From the NCBI GenBank assembly GCA_902792105.1, contig CADAYK010000004.1, positions 1-45,225 of the forward strand: DNA of 45,225 nucleotides, given 5' to 3'. The DNA comes from an uncultured Ruminococcus sp. (lineage in GTDB: Bacteria; Bacillota; Clostridia; Oscillospirales; Acutalibacteraceae). Numbering within the stretch: position 1 is the stretch's first letter; each line of letters begins with the position of its first letter. Below, in pieces: positions 22,221 to 31,273 of the stretch. The notes beneath the pieces are model-generated. The model was not told the DNA's origin, searched no databases, and was given only the letters and a program-made list of their open reading frames with translations. The translations under genes were made by a program, and so were the position numbers.

Positions 22221-22916
22221 ATGTTTGAGATTTTAGGATTGTTGGGGCAATACGTTTGTTTTTTTATTCTGCATGTGTGCGGCAGCGGCTCATTTCCAAA
22301 GCCGCTTTCCGAAAAAAAGGAACGTGAGTATCTTGAAAGAATGATACAGGGCGACGACGAAGCCAAGAACAAGCTTATAGAACATAATCTGCGTCTGGTA
22401 GCCCATATTATTAAAAAATATTACGGTGTAAGTACGGAACAGGATGATTTGGTATCTATCGGTACAATCGGTTTGATAAAAGCCATCAACACCTTTAAGC
22501 CCGACAAAAATATCAGGCTCAGCTCATACGCCAGCAGGTGTATTGAAAATGAAATACTTATGCACTTCAGGAGCGCTAAAAAGAGCGCTCAGGACATTTC
22601 AATCAATGAAACAATTGACACCGATAAAGACGGGAATCAGCTTACCCTGCTCGATATTATGGCAGTTGACGATGACATCCTTGACAACCTTGATAAAAAA
22701 CTGAATATAAAAAAACTCGGTCAGTTTATAAACGAGGAGCTGACGGAACGTGAGAAAAAAATAATAGTGATGAGATACGGACTTGACGGCAAAAAAGCCG
22801 TAACTCAGAAGCAAATAGCCGGGATGATGAATATTTCACGTTCATATGTAAGCAGAATTGAAACCAAGGCGCTGAAAAAGCTTAGGCAAAGATTTGAAAA
22901 CAGTTCAAACTTGTAG
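22221..22916 (+). CDS. sigK: RNA polymerase sporulation sigma factor, sigma-K type
   Basis: A 231-residue sigma-70 factor for late mother-cell transcription. A hydrophobic pro-sequence ([20 protein letters not shown]) is followed by [15 protein letters not shown], the usual junction in pro-sigma-K, so SpoIVFB-type cleavage near residue 20-24 is expected. Region 2 ([41 protein letters not shown]) and region 4 ([36 protein letters not shown]) are intact. There is no skin-element interruption. GAGGTGG lies before the ATG. It is divergent from xth; the sodium symporter gene follows with its own promoter. Confidence 0.93.
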   Translation: MFEILGLLGQYVCFFILHVCGSGSFPKPLSEKKEREYLERMIQGDDEAKNKLIEHNLRLVAHIIKKYYGVSTEQDDLVSIGTIGLIKAINTFKPDKNIRLSSYASRCIENEILMHFRSAKKSAQDISINETIDTDKDGNQLTLLDIMAVDDDILDNLDKKLNIKKLGQFINEELTEREKKIIVMRYGLDGKKAVTQKQIAGMMNISRSYVSRIETKALKKLRQRFENSSNL

Positions 22917-22923
22917 GTAAATA

Positions 22924-22952
22924 TTGAAAAATGCTCCGCAAACATATATAAT
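22924..22952 (+). promoter_or_regulatory. promoter of the sodium symporter gene
   Basis: TTGAAA, 17-bp spacer, TATAAT; expected start near 22959, 22 nt before the ATG. Confidence 0.75.
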
Positions 22953-22977
22953 AAAATCAATATGGTTAAGGAGCATT
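22930..22977 (+). promoter_or_regulatory. inverted repeat that can mask the symporter ribosome site
   Basis: AATGCTCC (22930-22937) is the exact complement of GGAGCATT (22970-22977), the latter containing the GGAG ribosome site. The first arm lies in the promoter spacer, so only transcripts that read through from sigK carry both arms. Confidence 0.5.
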
Positions 22978-22980
22978 ATT

Positions 22981-24354
22981 ATGGAGAGAGAAAGTTTTAA
23001 ATCACGCCTCGGATTTATCCTGGTCAGCGCGGGCTGTGCAATCGGAATCGGAAATGTTTGGAAGTTTCCGTATGTTGCCGGACAAAACGGCGGCGGGATA
23101 TTTGTTTTGCTCTATCTGTTTTTCCTCGCGATTATGGGAATCCCGATTTTAACGATGGAACTCGCGTTAGGCAGAGCAAGCCGTAAAAGTATTGTGAGCG
23201 CGTACAAAAAGCTTGAACCGCCAAAGAGCAAATGGCATATTCACGGTTGGCTTTGTATTGCCGGCTGTTATCTGCTTATGATGTACTATTCAACCGTGTC
23301 GGGATGGATGGTTGACTACAGCTGGAAATTCGCTTCGGGGCAGTTTGATGGCTTAAAAGATAAAAATACCGTTGACGGTATATTCGACAATATGTTATCG
23401 AATCCCCTGGAGCTGCTGTTATTTACTGCAATTATGATTATCGGCGGATTTTTTGTGTGCAGTATCGGTCTTAAAAACGGACTGGAACGGGTTAACAAAT
23501 TTATTATGATCGCTTTGCTCGCCTTAATTATAGTTTTAGCAGTGAACAGCCTGACCTTAAGCGGAGCTGGCGACGGATTGGCTTTTTACCTTGTACCGGA
23601 TATAGAAAAGGTTAACAAGATAGGTTGGATCAGCGTTATCAGCGCGGCTATGAACCAGGCGTTCTTTACGCTGAGTCTGGGCGTTGCGTCTATGGAAATA
23701 TTCGGCAGCTATATGAGCAAGGATAACACTCTTTTAAGCGAATCTGTGCGCATTACAGCGCTGGATACCTTTGTGGCAATAATGAGCGGACTTATTATTT
23801 TCCCTGCCTGCTTCAGCTTCGGCGTTGAACCGAGCGAAGGCTCGTCGCTTATCTTCCTTGCACTGCCAAATATTTTCCTGCATATGCCGGGAGGACGTAT
23901 TTGGGGAACGCTGTTCTTTACCTTTATGAGCTTTGCGAGCTTTTCTACGGTTACGGCGGTATTTGAAAACCTAATTTCAAGCTGTATGGATAACTTTAAC
24001 TGGGGACGTAAAAAGTCAACTGTTTTTAATTGTCTGTTTATGTTGATAGCCTGTTTGCCGTGTGTTTTCGGTTTTAACAAATGGAAGGATCTGCACCTTA
24101 TAGGCAGTTTCGGCGTACTTGACACCGAAGATTTTTTTGTCACCAATATTCTTCTTCCTCTCGGTGCGCTGATTTTCCTTATCTTTTGTACTACAAGGTT
24201 CGGCTGGGGCTTTGACAACTATATTGCGGAAGTCAATACCGGCAAAGGTATGAAAATACGGAAAGGCTTCCGGTTTTATTTCAGATACATTCTTCCTGTT
24301 CTTCTCGGATTCATTTTTGTTTACGGCTTGATTAACAAGAATTACTCAGGATAA
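22981..24354 (+). CDS. sodium-dependent symporter of the NSS/SNF family
   Basis: A 457-residue transporter of the neurotransmitter:sodium symporter family (LeuT fold), taking up an amino acid or related amine with Na+. The hallmark first helix AGCAIGIGNVWKFPYVAGQN with following GGG is intact, and about 11-12 membrane helices follow, as in bacterial MhsT/TnaT-like members. The ATG at 22981 is used because AAGGAG lies 7 nt upstream; an in-frame extension upstream would cross the promoter. The substrate is unknown. It ends at a clean terminator. Confidence 0.93.
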   Translation: MERESFKSRLGFILVSAGCAIGIGNVWKFPYVAGQNGGGIFVLLYLFFLAIMGIPILTMELALGRASRKSIVSAYKKLEPPKSKWHIHGWLCIAGCYLLMMYYSTVSGWMVDYSWKFASGQFDGLKDKNTVDGIFDNMLSNPLELLLFTAIMIIGGFFVCSIGLKNGLERVNKFIMIALLALIIVLAVNSLTLSGAGDGLAFYLVPDIEKVNKIGWISVISAAMNQAFFTLSLGVASMEIFGSYMSKDNTLLSESVRITALDTFVAIMSGLIIFPACFSFGVEPSEGSSLIFLALPNIFLHMPGGRIWGTLFFTFMSFASFSTVTAVFENLISSCMDNFNWGRKKSTVFNCLFMLIACLPCVFGFNKWKDLHLIGSFGVLDTEDFFVTNILLPLGALIFLIFCTTRFGWGFDNYIAEVNTGKGMKIRKGFRFYFRYILPVLLGFIFVYGLINKNYSG

Positions 24355-24360
24355 AATTAA

Positions 24361-24386
24361 CCCGGCTTTAATCAGCCGGGTTTTTC
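24361..24386 (+). terminator. intrinsic terminator after the symporter gene
   Basis: CCCGGCT, 6-nt loop, AGCCGGG, then TTTTT. Confidence 0.9.
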
Positions 24387-24396
24387 TGTATTAGAA

Positions 24397-24981
24397 TTAT
24401 AATTTCTCTAATAATTCTTTTAATTCTTCAAAAGAATATAAACAATTTAAAGCCGTAAGCATGGCATTCGTGCTCAAATATGACGGCATATCAAGTTTTT
24501 TCAGCAGCGCAAGTCTCAGTTTTGAGGAGTTTTCGGTGCCGGTGAGCCCAAGCGAATATAAATCGGCTTTGGTAATTTTTGACTGAGCCGTTGCTTTCTC
24601 TCCTATTATGGTCGCTCCGCTTTTTTTAACAGCGTTGATTATCATCTCGTCTGTAACACCTTCAACGCCAAGCAAGCCTTCCTTGCTTTTTTGCGGTTTG
24701 CGCTTTTCCTTGCCCTTAACTTGCGGAATGTAGCAATGCTTGATTTGTCCTTCGGGAACAGCCCCTTTAAGAAAGTTGCGAATAACAAAGCCGGCTCCGT
24801 CGCTGTCGGTAAATACAAGTATACCGCGCGTTTTGGCGATTTGACGTATAAGATTCTGCTTTTCCCTGTCTTTAAATATACGGAATCCGTTGGTTTCGAT
24901 TACAGGCGCGTCAATCAAACCGCTGAGTTTGATTTTATCGTATCTGCCCTCAACAATGATCGCTTCCTTTATTTTCAGCAT
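24397..24981 (-). CDS. rnmV: ribonuclease M5
   Basis: A 194-residue TOPRIM nuclease that matures 5S rRNA. The TOPRIM domain has the Glu motif AIIVEGRYD and the DxD motif VFTDSDGAGF. The M5-specific sequence (IPQVKGKEKRKPQKSKEGLLGVEGV) distinguishes it from primase. The C-terminal half (from about 115) is the family-specific DUF4093 region. Its ATG overlaps the holA stop (TGATG). It is last in the HIT-PRTase-comEC-holA-rnmV run. Usually rnmV pairs with ksgA; that gene is not here. Confidence 0.92.
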   Translation of the reverse strand: MLKIKEAIIVEGRYDKIKLSGLIDAPVIETNGFRIFKDREKQNLIRQIAKTRGILVFTDSDGAGFVIRNFLKGAVPEGQIKHCYIPQVKGKEKRKPQKSKEGLLGVEGVTDEMIINAVKKSGATIIGEKATAQSKITKADLYSLGLTGTENSSKLRLALLKKLDMPSYLSTNAMLTALNCLYSFEELKELLEKL

Positions 24982-26024
24982 CAGACTCTTCCCTCCCGTG
25001 CAATAATCAACAGCCTTGCAATCAGTTGTTCAAGATAGAGTCTGGGATTTACCGAAATGGATTTAAAGCTTAAATCTGCCTCAAGAAGCACGTCAAGACA
25101 TTTTCTGAGCGCTTCTGTACTTACATGTGAGGTTGAACGCCGCGCGTTTTTCAAAGTGAACGCGCGCTTGTTATATTCAAAATCATTCGCGACCTGTTGC
25201 TGGGTAACTCCGCACTCGTCCGCAACTCTTATTCTGTATGCGTCGATAAATGAACCGGAGAGCACATAGAGCATTGATACAGGTTCTTCTTTCTGATAAA
25301 ACAGGCGGTCTAAGGTCTGAAACGCCTTGTCTCCGTTACCGTTTATTACAGCGTCGGACAAAGCGAAAATTCTTGTTTCAAGGTTTAACGACGCAAGCTT
25401 TCTGACGTCGTCAATAGTGATCTCCTCTCCTTTTGCGTAAGCGGAGATTTTATCCACTTCATTTTTAAGAAGATTTAAGTCGCTTCCGCAATAGCTGATT
25501 AGCTTTGAAGCGTTGATGTGTGAAATTAGTTTTCCGTTTTGGTTTGCCCATTTTGCTATATACCGTTCAATCGTATTTTGATCGAGCTTTTCAAATTTGC
25601 AAACAGAACCGTTTTTCTCCGCCTTTTTTATTATTGAGGTCAAAGCTGCCGAATTCTTTTTAGGGACATATGACGGCATGGAAACAATTATAACGGTTCC
25701 GCTGATTTTTTGCGAAAGTATGGTTTTTAACCTGTCAATTTCATCCGCATCCATTGAATCGAGAAAAATATCGGTGATCAGCACGCAGTTATATTCGCTC
25801 ATAAACGGAACAATTTGGATTGACGCCGCAAGCTCATCAAGATTAACATCACCGGAAAAGCTGTGAAAATTAAAATCTGAGGGGTTTTTACCTGTGACAG
25901 CTTCGGTCAGCATCTCGGTGTAGCGCTTAATAAACATTTGCTCTGTACCGCAGATTACATAAACAGGAGAAAATTTCTTTTGTTTTATATGTTTTTTTAG
26001 CTCTGCCTCGGTAATTTTCGGCAT
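24981..26024 (-). CDS. holA: DNA polymerase III subunit delta
   Basis: A 347-residue clamp-loader delta subunit. Family features are the N-terminal VYVICGTEQMFIKRY, ISYCGSDLNLLKNEVDKISAY in the AAA+ lid region, and the C-terminal collar with LFYQKEEPVSMLYVLSGSF. It opens the beta clamp together with tau and delta-prime. AAAGGAG precedes the ATG, 11 bp after comEC; the comEC-holA order is common in Firmicutes and supports the call. Confidence 0.93.
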   Translation of the reverse strand: MPKITEAELKKHIKQKKFSPVYVICGTEQMFIKRYTEMLTEAVTGKNPSDFNFHSFSGDVNLDELAASIQIVPFMSEYNCVLITDIFLDSMDADEIDRLKTILSQKISGTVIIVSMPSYVPKKNSAALTSIIKKAEKNGSVCKFEKLDQNTIERYIAKWANQNGKLISHINASKLISYCGSDLNLLKNEVDKISAYAKGEEITIDDVRKLASLNLETRIFALSDAVINGNGDKAFQTLDRLFYQKEEPVSMLYVLSGSFIDAYRIRVADECGVTQQQVANDFEYNKRAFTLKNARRSTSHVSTEALRKCLDVLLEADLSFKSISVNPRLYLEQLIARLLIIAREGRV

Positions 26025-26035
26025 GGCGTACTCCT

Positions 26036-28282
26036 TTACATTTTAATTGTTATAGTTTGATTTTTTGCAGGTATGATATTTGCCGCAGCTTTATCAAACT
26101 CTTTGCTGTACTTTTTTAGGCTGTTTTCATTTCCTAAAAAGTACAGTGTATTACAAGAAAGCAGTTCGGTGTGCTTAGGCACAGTCGCTGAAATAATAAA
26201 ATCCGCTGATCTGAGTTCTTCGGGAAGCTTTGATATGTCGCTTCCTGCCGTCAGGAAAAGGACAGACCTGCCCTTTGAGCAGATATACTGGCACGCGTAA
26301 TTATCCGCGGCGAATACTTTGTCTGTCACTGTCGGATTAAGATATAACGAAAACGTGCTGTTTTCCGGGAAACGATTTGAGCCATCATAATCAAATTTGC
26401 TTTCCAATCCGGTATTATCATACACGAAAACTTTGTTTACGTCAAAATCCGAGCTGAACTCGGAAAATAACCCCGTATAGTTTCGCGTCTGCCTGGGTAT
26501 GACAAGCATATCTATTCTGTTGGAATCGGTGTTCATAGATTTCAGGTTTGCGTTGTAATTCTTCAGGCTGCCTCCGCAGCTCAAAAGAGAAAAGTAACGT
26601 TCCTGCTTAACTCCGACGGTTATTCCTCTTCCGTCATTACACAGGATAAGGTAACAGCTTTTATCGCGGAACAGCCAAGAGAGCGAATAGCCTGACATCA
26701 ACGTCAGAGCTGAAAGAAAAATTACACATACGGGATAAAACGCGCCTTTCCTTCTGCAATACCACATAATGTAACCTAAAACAGCGAACACGGCTGTTGC
26801 CGCAAGCCAGATGTAGATATATGCTTTGTCGGCGTTTATACTCGAAAACGGAAGGTCAGAGAAAAACAGAACAGAACTCATTAACCATTTACAACAGACT
26901 GATCCCACCCAAGCAATCAAGCCCGGAATAAAAGAAGCAAAAGGAATTAACGATGTGACAACGGTCAGCATTGCGCACCAAAGGACAATTGCGGCAAGCG
27001 GTTCGGCGACAAGTGACAATAATGAAATCAGCCCCGAAATTTTTCCGAACGCAATTACGGAAACAGGCATTACCCAAAACGACGCGGACAAAGAGATAGA
27101 AAACAAAGAAATAAAAAAGTCAGGAATTTTTAACAGCATCGATAAAAACCGACACAGCTTAGGAGATTTGCTGCTTTTCTTCAAGCCGAGAATCTTCTTA
27201 TCAGCTTTATCCAAACAAAAAATGTGTTTTATGGCATTGCTTATCGGATCAGCCCACAGCAAGATCCCGAGTGTTGCCGTGAAGGACAGTATTAAGCCTA
27301 TGTTACCGACGGCAAACGGATTTCCGATTGTAAGAGCGATCGCGGCTATACCGAGAGAATTGATTCCGTCGTGCTGCCTTCTTGTAAAGCTTCCTACAAG
27401 AACAATCACCTGCATTATTCCGGCTCTGATTACCGACGGAGTAAAACCGGTTACGGCTGCATAAAGAATTATAAAGATACAGCAGATAATAAGCAGCGGA
27501 AGCCTCGTTCCGAATTTTCGGGAGAAAAGAGTAAACGCTGACAGCGCAAACGTCAAATGCATTCCCGATACTACTATAAGATAAGAAGATCCAGTTGAAG
27601 CGAAAGCGTCTCTTAAAGAGTCCGGCAATGCCGATTTTTCGCCGAGCATAATGGCATAAACCATCCCGAGATCGTTTCCGCTGAAAAATGTGTTCAAAAT
27701 CGATTTTATCCATTTGCGGAATTCGACAATAAAAGTATAGGGATTAACATGCGTGGCGCCTGTTTTTTCAACTGTAAAATATTCGCTGTTATCTACACTG
27801 AGGAAAATCCGTTCGCTTTTTTGGTACTGAGAAACAGCGTCGGAGGTGAATGCCTGTCCTCTTACCTCATCAAACTCTTTAATATCAAGATCATGATATA
27901 CTCTGAGAAATAATTTTATATCGGCTTTTTCACCGTCAACAGAGTCAACGGAAAGCACATAATTTATAGACTTTCCTGACAGTACGGGTTCATCGGCTAC
28001 GTAAGCCGTGAAGTTTATTTCTTTATAGGAATATTTATCAATAACAGGCTGATATATAATATTCTGATAAAGAAATAAAGATAAAACAGCCGCCAACGCC
28101 GCTGACGGAAGGGCAATCATAAGCAATAAATGTTTGAAATCATGATTTAGAAGCTTTATTGTTAATGCCGCAGTTATTACCGAGAAAGGAACAATAATAA
28201 AAACAACTGATAAATCAAAATAAAACACGGCTGCAAGGGTGAAAAGGTAAACTAATCCAATCAATCCAAACAGCCGTTTCAT
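26036..28282 (-). CDS. comEC: ComEC/Rec2-type DNA uptake channel with degenerate metallo-beta-lactamase domain
   Basis: A 748-residue membrane protein. The N-terminal helices and DUF4131-like extracytoplasmic region (about 1-190) precede the Competence domain with its many helices; YLIVVSGMHLTFALSAF and the later GFTPSVIRAGIMQ are diagnostic. The C-terminal 200 residues occupy the place of the metallo-beta-lactamase nuclease domain, but where VGQGD and HxHxDH are expected the sequence reads CNDGRGITVGVKQ and IDMLVIPRQTRNYTGLF. The metal site therefore looks lost. The protein could still be a DNA channel without nuclease activity. No comEA is nearby. It is followed at 11 bp by holA. Confidence 0.88.
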   Translation of the reverse strand: MKRLFGLIGLVYLFTLAAVFYFDLSVVFIIVPFSVITAALTIKLLNHDFKHLLLMIALPSAALAAVLSLFLYQNIIYQPVIDKYSYKEINFTAYVADEPVLSGKSINYVLSVDSVDGEKADIKLFLRVYHDLDIKEFDEVRGQAFTSDAVSQYQKSERIFLSVDNSEYFTVEKTGATHVNPYTFIVEFRKWIKSILNTFFSGNDLGMVYAIMLGEKSALPDSLRDAFASTGSSYLIVVSGMHLTFALSAFTLFSRKFGTRLPLLIICCIFIILYAAVTGFTPSVIRAGIMQVIVLVGSFTRRQHDGINSLGIAAIALTIGNPFAVGNIGLILSFTATLGILLWADPISNAIKHIFCLDKADKKILGLKKSSKSPKLCRFLSMLLKIPDFFISLFSISLSASFWVMPVSVIAFGKISGLISLLSLVAEPLAAIVLWCAMLTVVTSLIPFASFIPGLIAWVGSVCCKWLMSSVLFFSDLPFSSINADKAYIYIWLAATAVFAVLGYIMWYCRRKGAFYPVCVIFLSALTLMSGYSLSWLFRDKSCYLILCNDGRGITVGVKQERYFSLLSCGGSLKNYNANLKSMNTDSNRIDMLVIPRQTRNYTGLFSEFSSDFDVNKVFVYDNTGLESKFDYDGSNRFPENSTFSLYLNPTVTDKVFAADNYACQYICSKGRSVLFLTAGSDISKLPEELRSADFIISATVPKHTELLSCNTLYFLGNENSLKKYSKEFDKAAANIIPAKNQTITIKM

Positions 28283-28294
28283 TTTTATTCTCCG

Positions 28295-28834
28295 TTATTT
28301 GTTCTGAAAAAGCGGAAGCGGTTCAAGAAAAACAATATCATCCCTGTTTTTAGCGTCTCCTTCGGCAAGAACGCAAGCCTTGCCTACTACATTGGCACCG
28401 CATTTTTCCATGAGCTCTTCAAGAGCCAGGAGGCTTTCACCCGTGGAAACAACGTCATCTACAATAAGTACACGCTTGCCCCTGAGATATTCCGCCTCGT
28501 CATCACCGAGATAGAGCTTTTGCTCGTTTGCGGTAGTGATTGAATTAACGGTAACCTCGGTACAGTTGCGCATATAAACCTTAACGCTTTTACGCGCTAT
28601 TACATACTCACGACAGCCCTGACGCGCCATTTCATAACCGAGCGGAATGCCCTTTGCCTCAGCCGAAACAACCACGTCGTGTTCGGGGCAGCGCTTTAAC
28701 AGCTCGGCTGCTGCCTTTTCGGTTACTTCAATATCGCCGAACATAATAAAGGCGGCAATACTTATATTCTCATCTACGGGATAGAGCTTTAAATCGCGTT
28801 CGACGCCTGCAATGTTAATATGATAAGTTTCCAT
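28295..28834 (-). CDS. adenine/xanthine phosphoribosyltransferase-like protein
   Basis: A 179-residue type I PRTase. The PRPP loop VLIVDDVVSTGESL is textbook, and the YVIARKSVKVYM segment with VTVNSITT resembles APRT/XPRT family flexible loops. It probably salvages a purine base to a nucleotide; adenine versus xanthine cannot be decided by eye. Two adjacent ATG codons exist; the second (28834) is preferred because GGGAGG lies 5 nt upstream. It sits 12 bp before comEC and 10 bp after the HIT gene. Confidence 0.85.
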   Translation of the reverse strand: METYHINIAGVERDLKLYPVDENISIAAFIMFGDIEVTEKAAAELLKRCPEHDVVVSAEAKGIPLGYEMARQGCREYVIARKSVKVYMRNCTEVTVNSITTANEQKLYLGDDEAEYLRGKRVLIVDDVVSTGESLLALEELMEKCGANVVGKACVLAEGDAKNRDDIVFLEPLPLFQNK

Positions 28835-28844
28835 CATATCCTCC

Positions 28845-29186
28845 CTATGCCATTCTGCCGCCGAGTTGTGTTCCGCCGAGCAAGTGGAAATGTATATGCT
28901 TTACGCTTTGGCAGCCGTGCTCACCGCAGTTGTTTACTATACGGTAGCCGTTTTCAAGTCCGAGCGATTTGGCAATCTGAGGAATTTTTGTGAAGATGTG
29001 GGCTATTACACCGGCATTGCTCTCATCAATTTTGTCCGCGCAGCAGATGTGCTGTTTGGGTACAACGAGAACATGTACGGGAGCCTGCGGTTCAAGATCG
29101 TGAAACGCAATGATTTGATCATCTTCATAAACCTTGTTTGACGGAATTGAGCCGTCAATTATTTTACAAAAAACACAGTTGTCCAT
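28845..29186 (-). CDS. HIT family nucleotide hydrolase
   Basis: A 113-residue histidine-triad protein of the HinT type, a purine nucleoside phosphoramidase or dinucleoside hydrolase. CVFCKIIDGSIPS at the start, HVLVVPKQH in the middle and the triad SVKHIHFHLLGG near the end are all canonical, with Cys4/Cys7 in the first motif. It is the first gene of the five-gene minus-strand run; no convincing promoter was picked in the 120-bp gap upstream. Confidence 0.94.
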   Translation of the reverse strand: MDNCVFCKIIDGSIPSNKVYEDDQIIAFHDLEPQAPVHVLVVPKQHICCADKIDESNAGVIAHIFTKIPQIAKSLGLENGYRIVNNCGEHGCQSVKHIHFHLLGGTQLGGRMA

Positions 29187-29308
29187 TAATTTGTCCCCTA
29201 TCAGTAGTTTTTAAATATAGTGAATATCACTTTTTGTTACGCAATAATGCATTAACAATAATATTGTACATCTAATGTCCGGAAAAATCAATAGTTTTAA
29301 AAATAGAT

Positions 29309-30457
29309 TTAACTTTCTTTTATGTATTGTTTGAATTCGGAACTACTTACAACACTTTCATCCAGCTCTTTTTTCTTATTCTGTTGAATTAACGAGTCGC
29401 TGTAATTATAGTATGCGTCATAATATACAGAAGCGGTATCCCACTCTTGTTTTAGTGAGCCGTTTAGCTCTGAACCTGTTACACCGTATTTGTCACGGAT
29501 AAGCTTGCTTATGTAATCCGTAAACTTCTTCTGCCCGTAAACATTGAAATGATCAAGATTATAAAAATCTTTTTTGTAATCAATGTTTATACCGGCGTCA
29601 TTTTTCTCAAAATTCAGATAATCAAAGCCATACTCCGAAACGATCTGTTCCACAGTATTGCTTCTTTCGCAGCGGTCATATGTTCTTCTTACGACAATAT
29701 GCGGAAATCTTGCAAAAACAACATTTTTCAGATTGTTATCCTTGCAAAACTGCAACAATTCCCTGAGCTTTTGCTCCGAAAGCTCTGTAAGCGGTTTTTT
29801 ATCGTTTATATCTGAGAGAAAATCGTTCATTGTTCGCTGTGAAGAATGGAAAACCACGGTTTGATTCATCATACCCTTAAGGTAATTGTAGCCGCGGAAA
29901 CGGTTGCCGGTTATGGTTGAAATCATACCCATATTATCGCCGATGTCTTTCCATGCGTCATGATACTTGATTATGGGGAAATAGTATTCCTCACGGTTTT
30001 TTTCGGTGTAGCTGTTAACAAAATCAACCTTTTCCAAGCTGAGGTGGGTATTGTCAACATAGTTGCGAACATTTTCTTCTTTAGTAACATTCTCGTCGTT
30101 AGCGTAAACCGCGGAATTCAGCTCAATAACAATCAGCTTTGGATTTTGTTTTTTTAACAGCTCCTGAAGCTGGAACTTGTAGCTCATTATGGAGCTTGCC
30201 TGCGAAGCGTAAAGATAACTTGTGTAGCCGTAATTTTTGTATGCATACCCGGGTGCAAGGTCTGAATAAACTTCGCTGGCACCCATGAAAACTACGTCAA
30301 GCGAATTCTTATTTTCAAGATCAAAGCCTTTGATACGCTCGCGGTTGTGATCGGAGTTACACAAAACAAACTCCTGAAGAACGCAGGCGGAAAGAATTAC
30401 CGCTGCTATCAGCGATACAATCTTTGCCGATTGTTTTATTATTTTTTTAGCCCGCAT
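29309..30457 (-). CDS. SGNH-hydrolase-like membrane-anchored protein (paralogue 1)
   Basis: A 382-residue protein with one N-terminal membrane helix (IVSLIAAVILSACVLQEFVL) and an extracytoplasmic domain. VVFMGASEVYSDLAPG fits block I of SGNH/GDSL-like enzymes (nucleophile Ser), and FYNLDHFNVYGQKKF near the end fits the block V Asp-His pair. Related AlgX/DltD/DHHW-type proteins act in acylation or deacylation of cell-surface polymers, usually with an MBOAT partner; none is seen here. It has a clear tandem paralogue on the other side of the lipoprotein gene, and it starts 17 bp after the lipoprotein stop. Confidence 0.75.
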   Translation of the reverse strand: MRAKKIIKQSAKIVSLIAAVILSACVLQEFVLCNSDHNRERIKGFDLENKNSLDVVFMGASEVYSDLAPGYAYKNYGYTSYLYASQASSIMSYKFQLQELLKKQNPKLIVIELNSAVYANDENVTKEENVRNYVDNTHLSLEKVDFVNSYTEKNREEYYFPIIKYHDAWKDIGDNMGMISTITGNRFRGYNYLKGMMNQTVVFHSSQRTMNDFLSDINDKKPLTELSEQKLRELLQFCKDNNLKNVVFARFPHIVVRRTYDRCERSNTVEQIVSEYGFDYLNFEKNDAGINIDYKKDFYNLDHFNVYGQKKFTDYISKLIRDKYGVTGSELNGSLKQEWDTASVYYDAYYNYSDSLIQQNKKKELDESVVSSSEFKQYIKES

Positions 30458-30474
30458 TTTAACGCTCCCGAAAA

Positions 30475-31047
30475 TTACATTACGTCGTAGTTATAGTCAA
30501 TTTCCGATACTTTGCCGTCGGTCATGAAAAATTGAAGCGACTTGTCGTCTATTGAATAGCTGATGAACTTACCGATTTTCTTAAAGTTACTGCCGTAGGT
30601 CTCAGTTACCTTTTCTTCGCTGTCGCCGATACTGATACCCTTGGGAGTGCTGATACCGGAGGATATTGTTATTTCCGTTACCTTGTCTACTCCGTCAAAA
30701 GGCACCGTGTAAACATTGAATCCGTCGTATTCGTAGGTTTTGTCTTCGCCTTCACCGCGGCAGCTGAGCTCTGAGGTAACATTTTTTGCCTCGCCGAGCT
30801 TTGAAAGCGCGGAATCTATGTTTTCGCCGAGTTCAATTTCCTTACCGTTGATTTGTGCGATAAGGTCGGATTCGGAGAATGAGCCGGCGGAAGCGGTCTT
30901 GCTGTTTTCTGAGGATTTAGCATCGCTTGACTGAGCTGCCGAGCTTGAGCTTGTTTTGGATTCACCTGATGAACCGCCGCAGCCTGAAAGCGCTGCCGAG
31001 CTTGTGAGGATCATAGCACAAAGAGCTATTGCGAAAAACTTTTTCAT
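30475..31047 (-). CDS. lipoprotein of unknown function
   Basis: A 190-residue lipoprotein. The signal MKKFFAIALCAMILTSSAA leads to the lipobox LSGC, followed by a Ser/Lys-rich linker. The remaining about 120 residues start FSESDLIAQINGKEI, contain a GISIGDSEEKVTETYG repeat-like segment typical of small SmpA/OmlA-like extracellular folds, and end in a short beta-rich tail. I do not recognise a family with certainty. The ATG at 31047 has AGGACG upstream. It is probably co-transcribed with SGNH paralogue 1 from a strong promoter. Confidence 0.78.
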   Translation of the reverse strand: MKKFFAIALCAMILTSSAALSGCGGSSGESKTSSSSAAQSSDAKSSENSKTASAGSFSESDLIAQINGKEIELGENIDSALSKLGEAKNVTSELSCRGEGEDKTYEYDGFNVYTVPFDGVDKVTEITISSGISTPKGISIGDSEEKVTETYGSNFKKIGKFISYSIDDKSLQFFMTDGKVSEIDYNYDVM

Positions 31048-31125
31048 ATTAATCGTCCTTTCAAAAATACCTTGTGTTTTCAGAAGCTTTCTGAATAATA
31101 AACTCATTAAAATGGTTTCCATTTG

Positions 31126-31154
31126 ATTATATCACAATAATTCTGTTTTATCAA
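31126..31154 (-). promoter_or_regulatory. promoter of the lipoprotein-SGNH unit
   Basis: Minus strand TTGATA, 17-bp spacer ending TTGTGA, TATAAT (extended -10). Confidence 0.75.
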
Positions 31155-31232
31155 TAAATATCGGCAACAAAAACTAAATTAGTAAATTTTTTGACTTAAT
31201 CTTTTTACACAAGTAATCGATCACCTGCATAG

Positions 31233-31261
31233 AAAATAAAAAGCCGCGATCATTACGCGGC
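31233..31261 (-). terminator. intrinsic terminator after SGNH paralogue 2
   Basis: GCCGCG, 7-nt loop, CGCGGC, followed on the minus strand by TTTTTATTTT. Confidence 0.85.
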
Positions 31262-31273
31262 CGATAAAATATA

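Noticed and set aside
23709..24218. Minus-strand 169-codon reading frame inside the sodium symporter gene
   Set aside because: Antisense shadow of membrane helices; basic, repetitive product with no family.
26826..27464. Plus-strand 212-codon reading frame opposite comEC
   Set aside because: It lies wholly antisense to the transmembrane Competence domain, which is strongly supported; low-complexity product without recognisable features.
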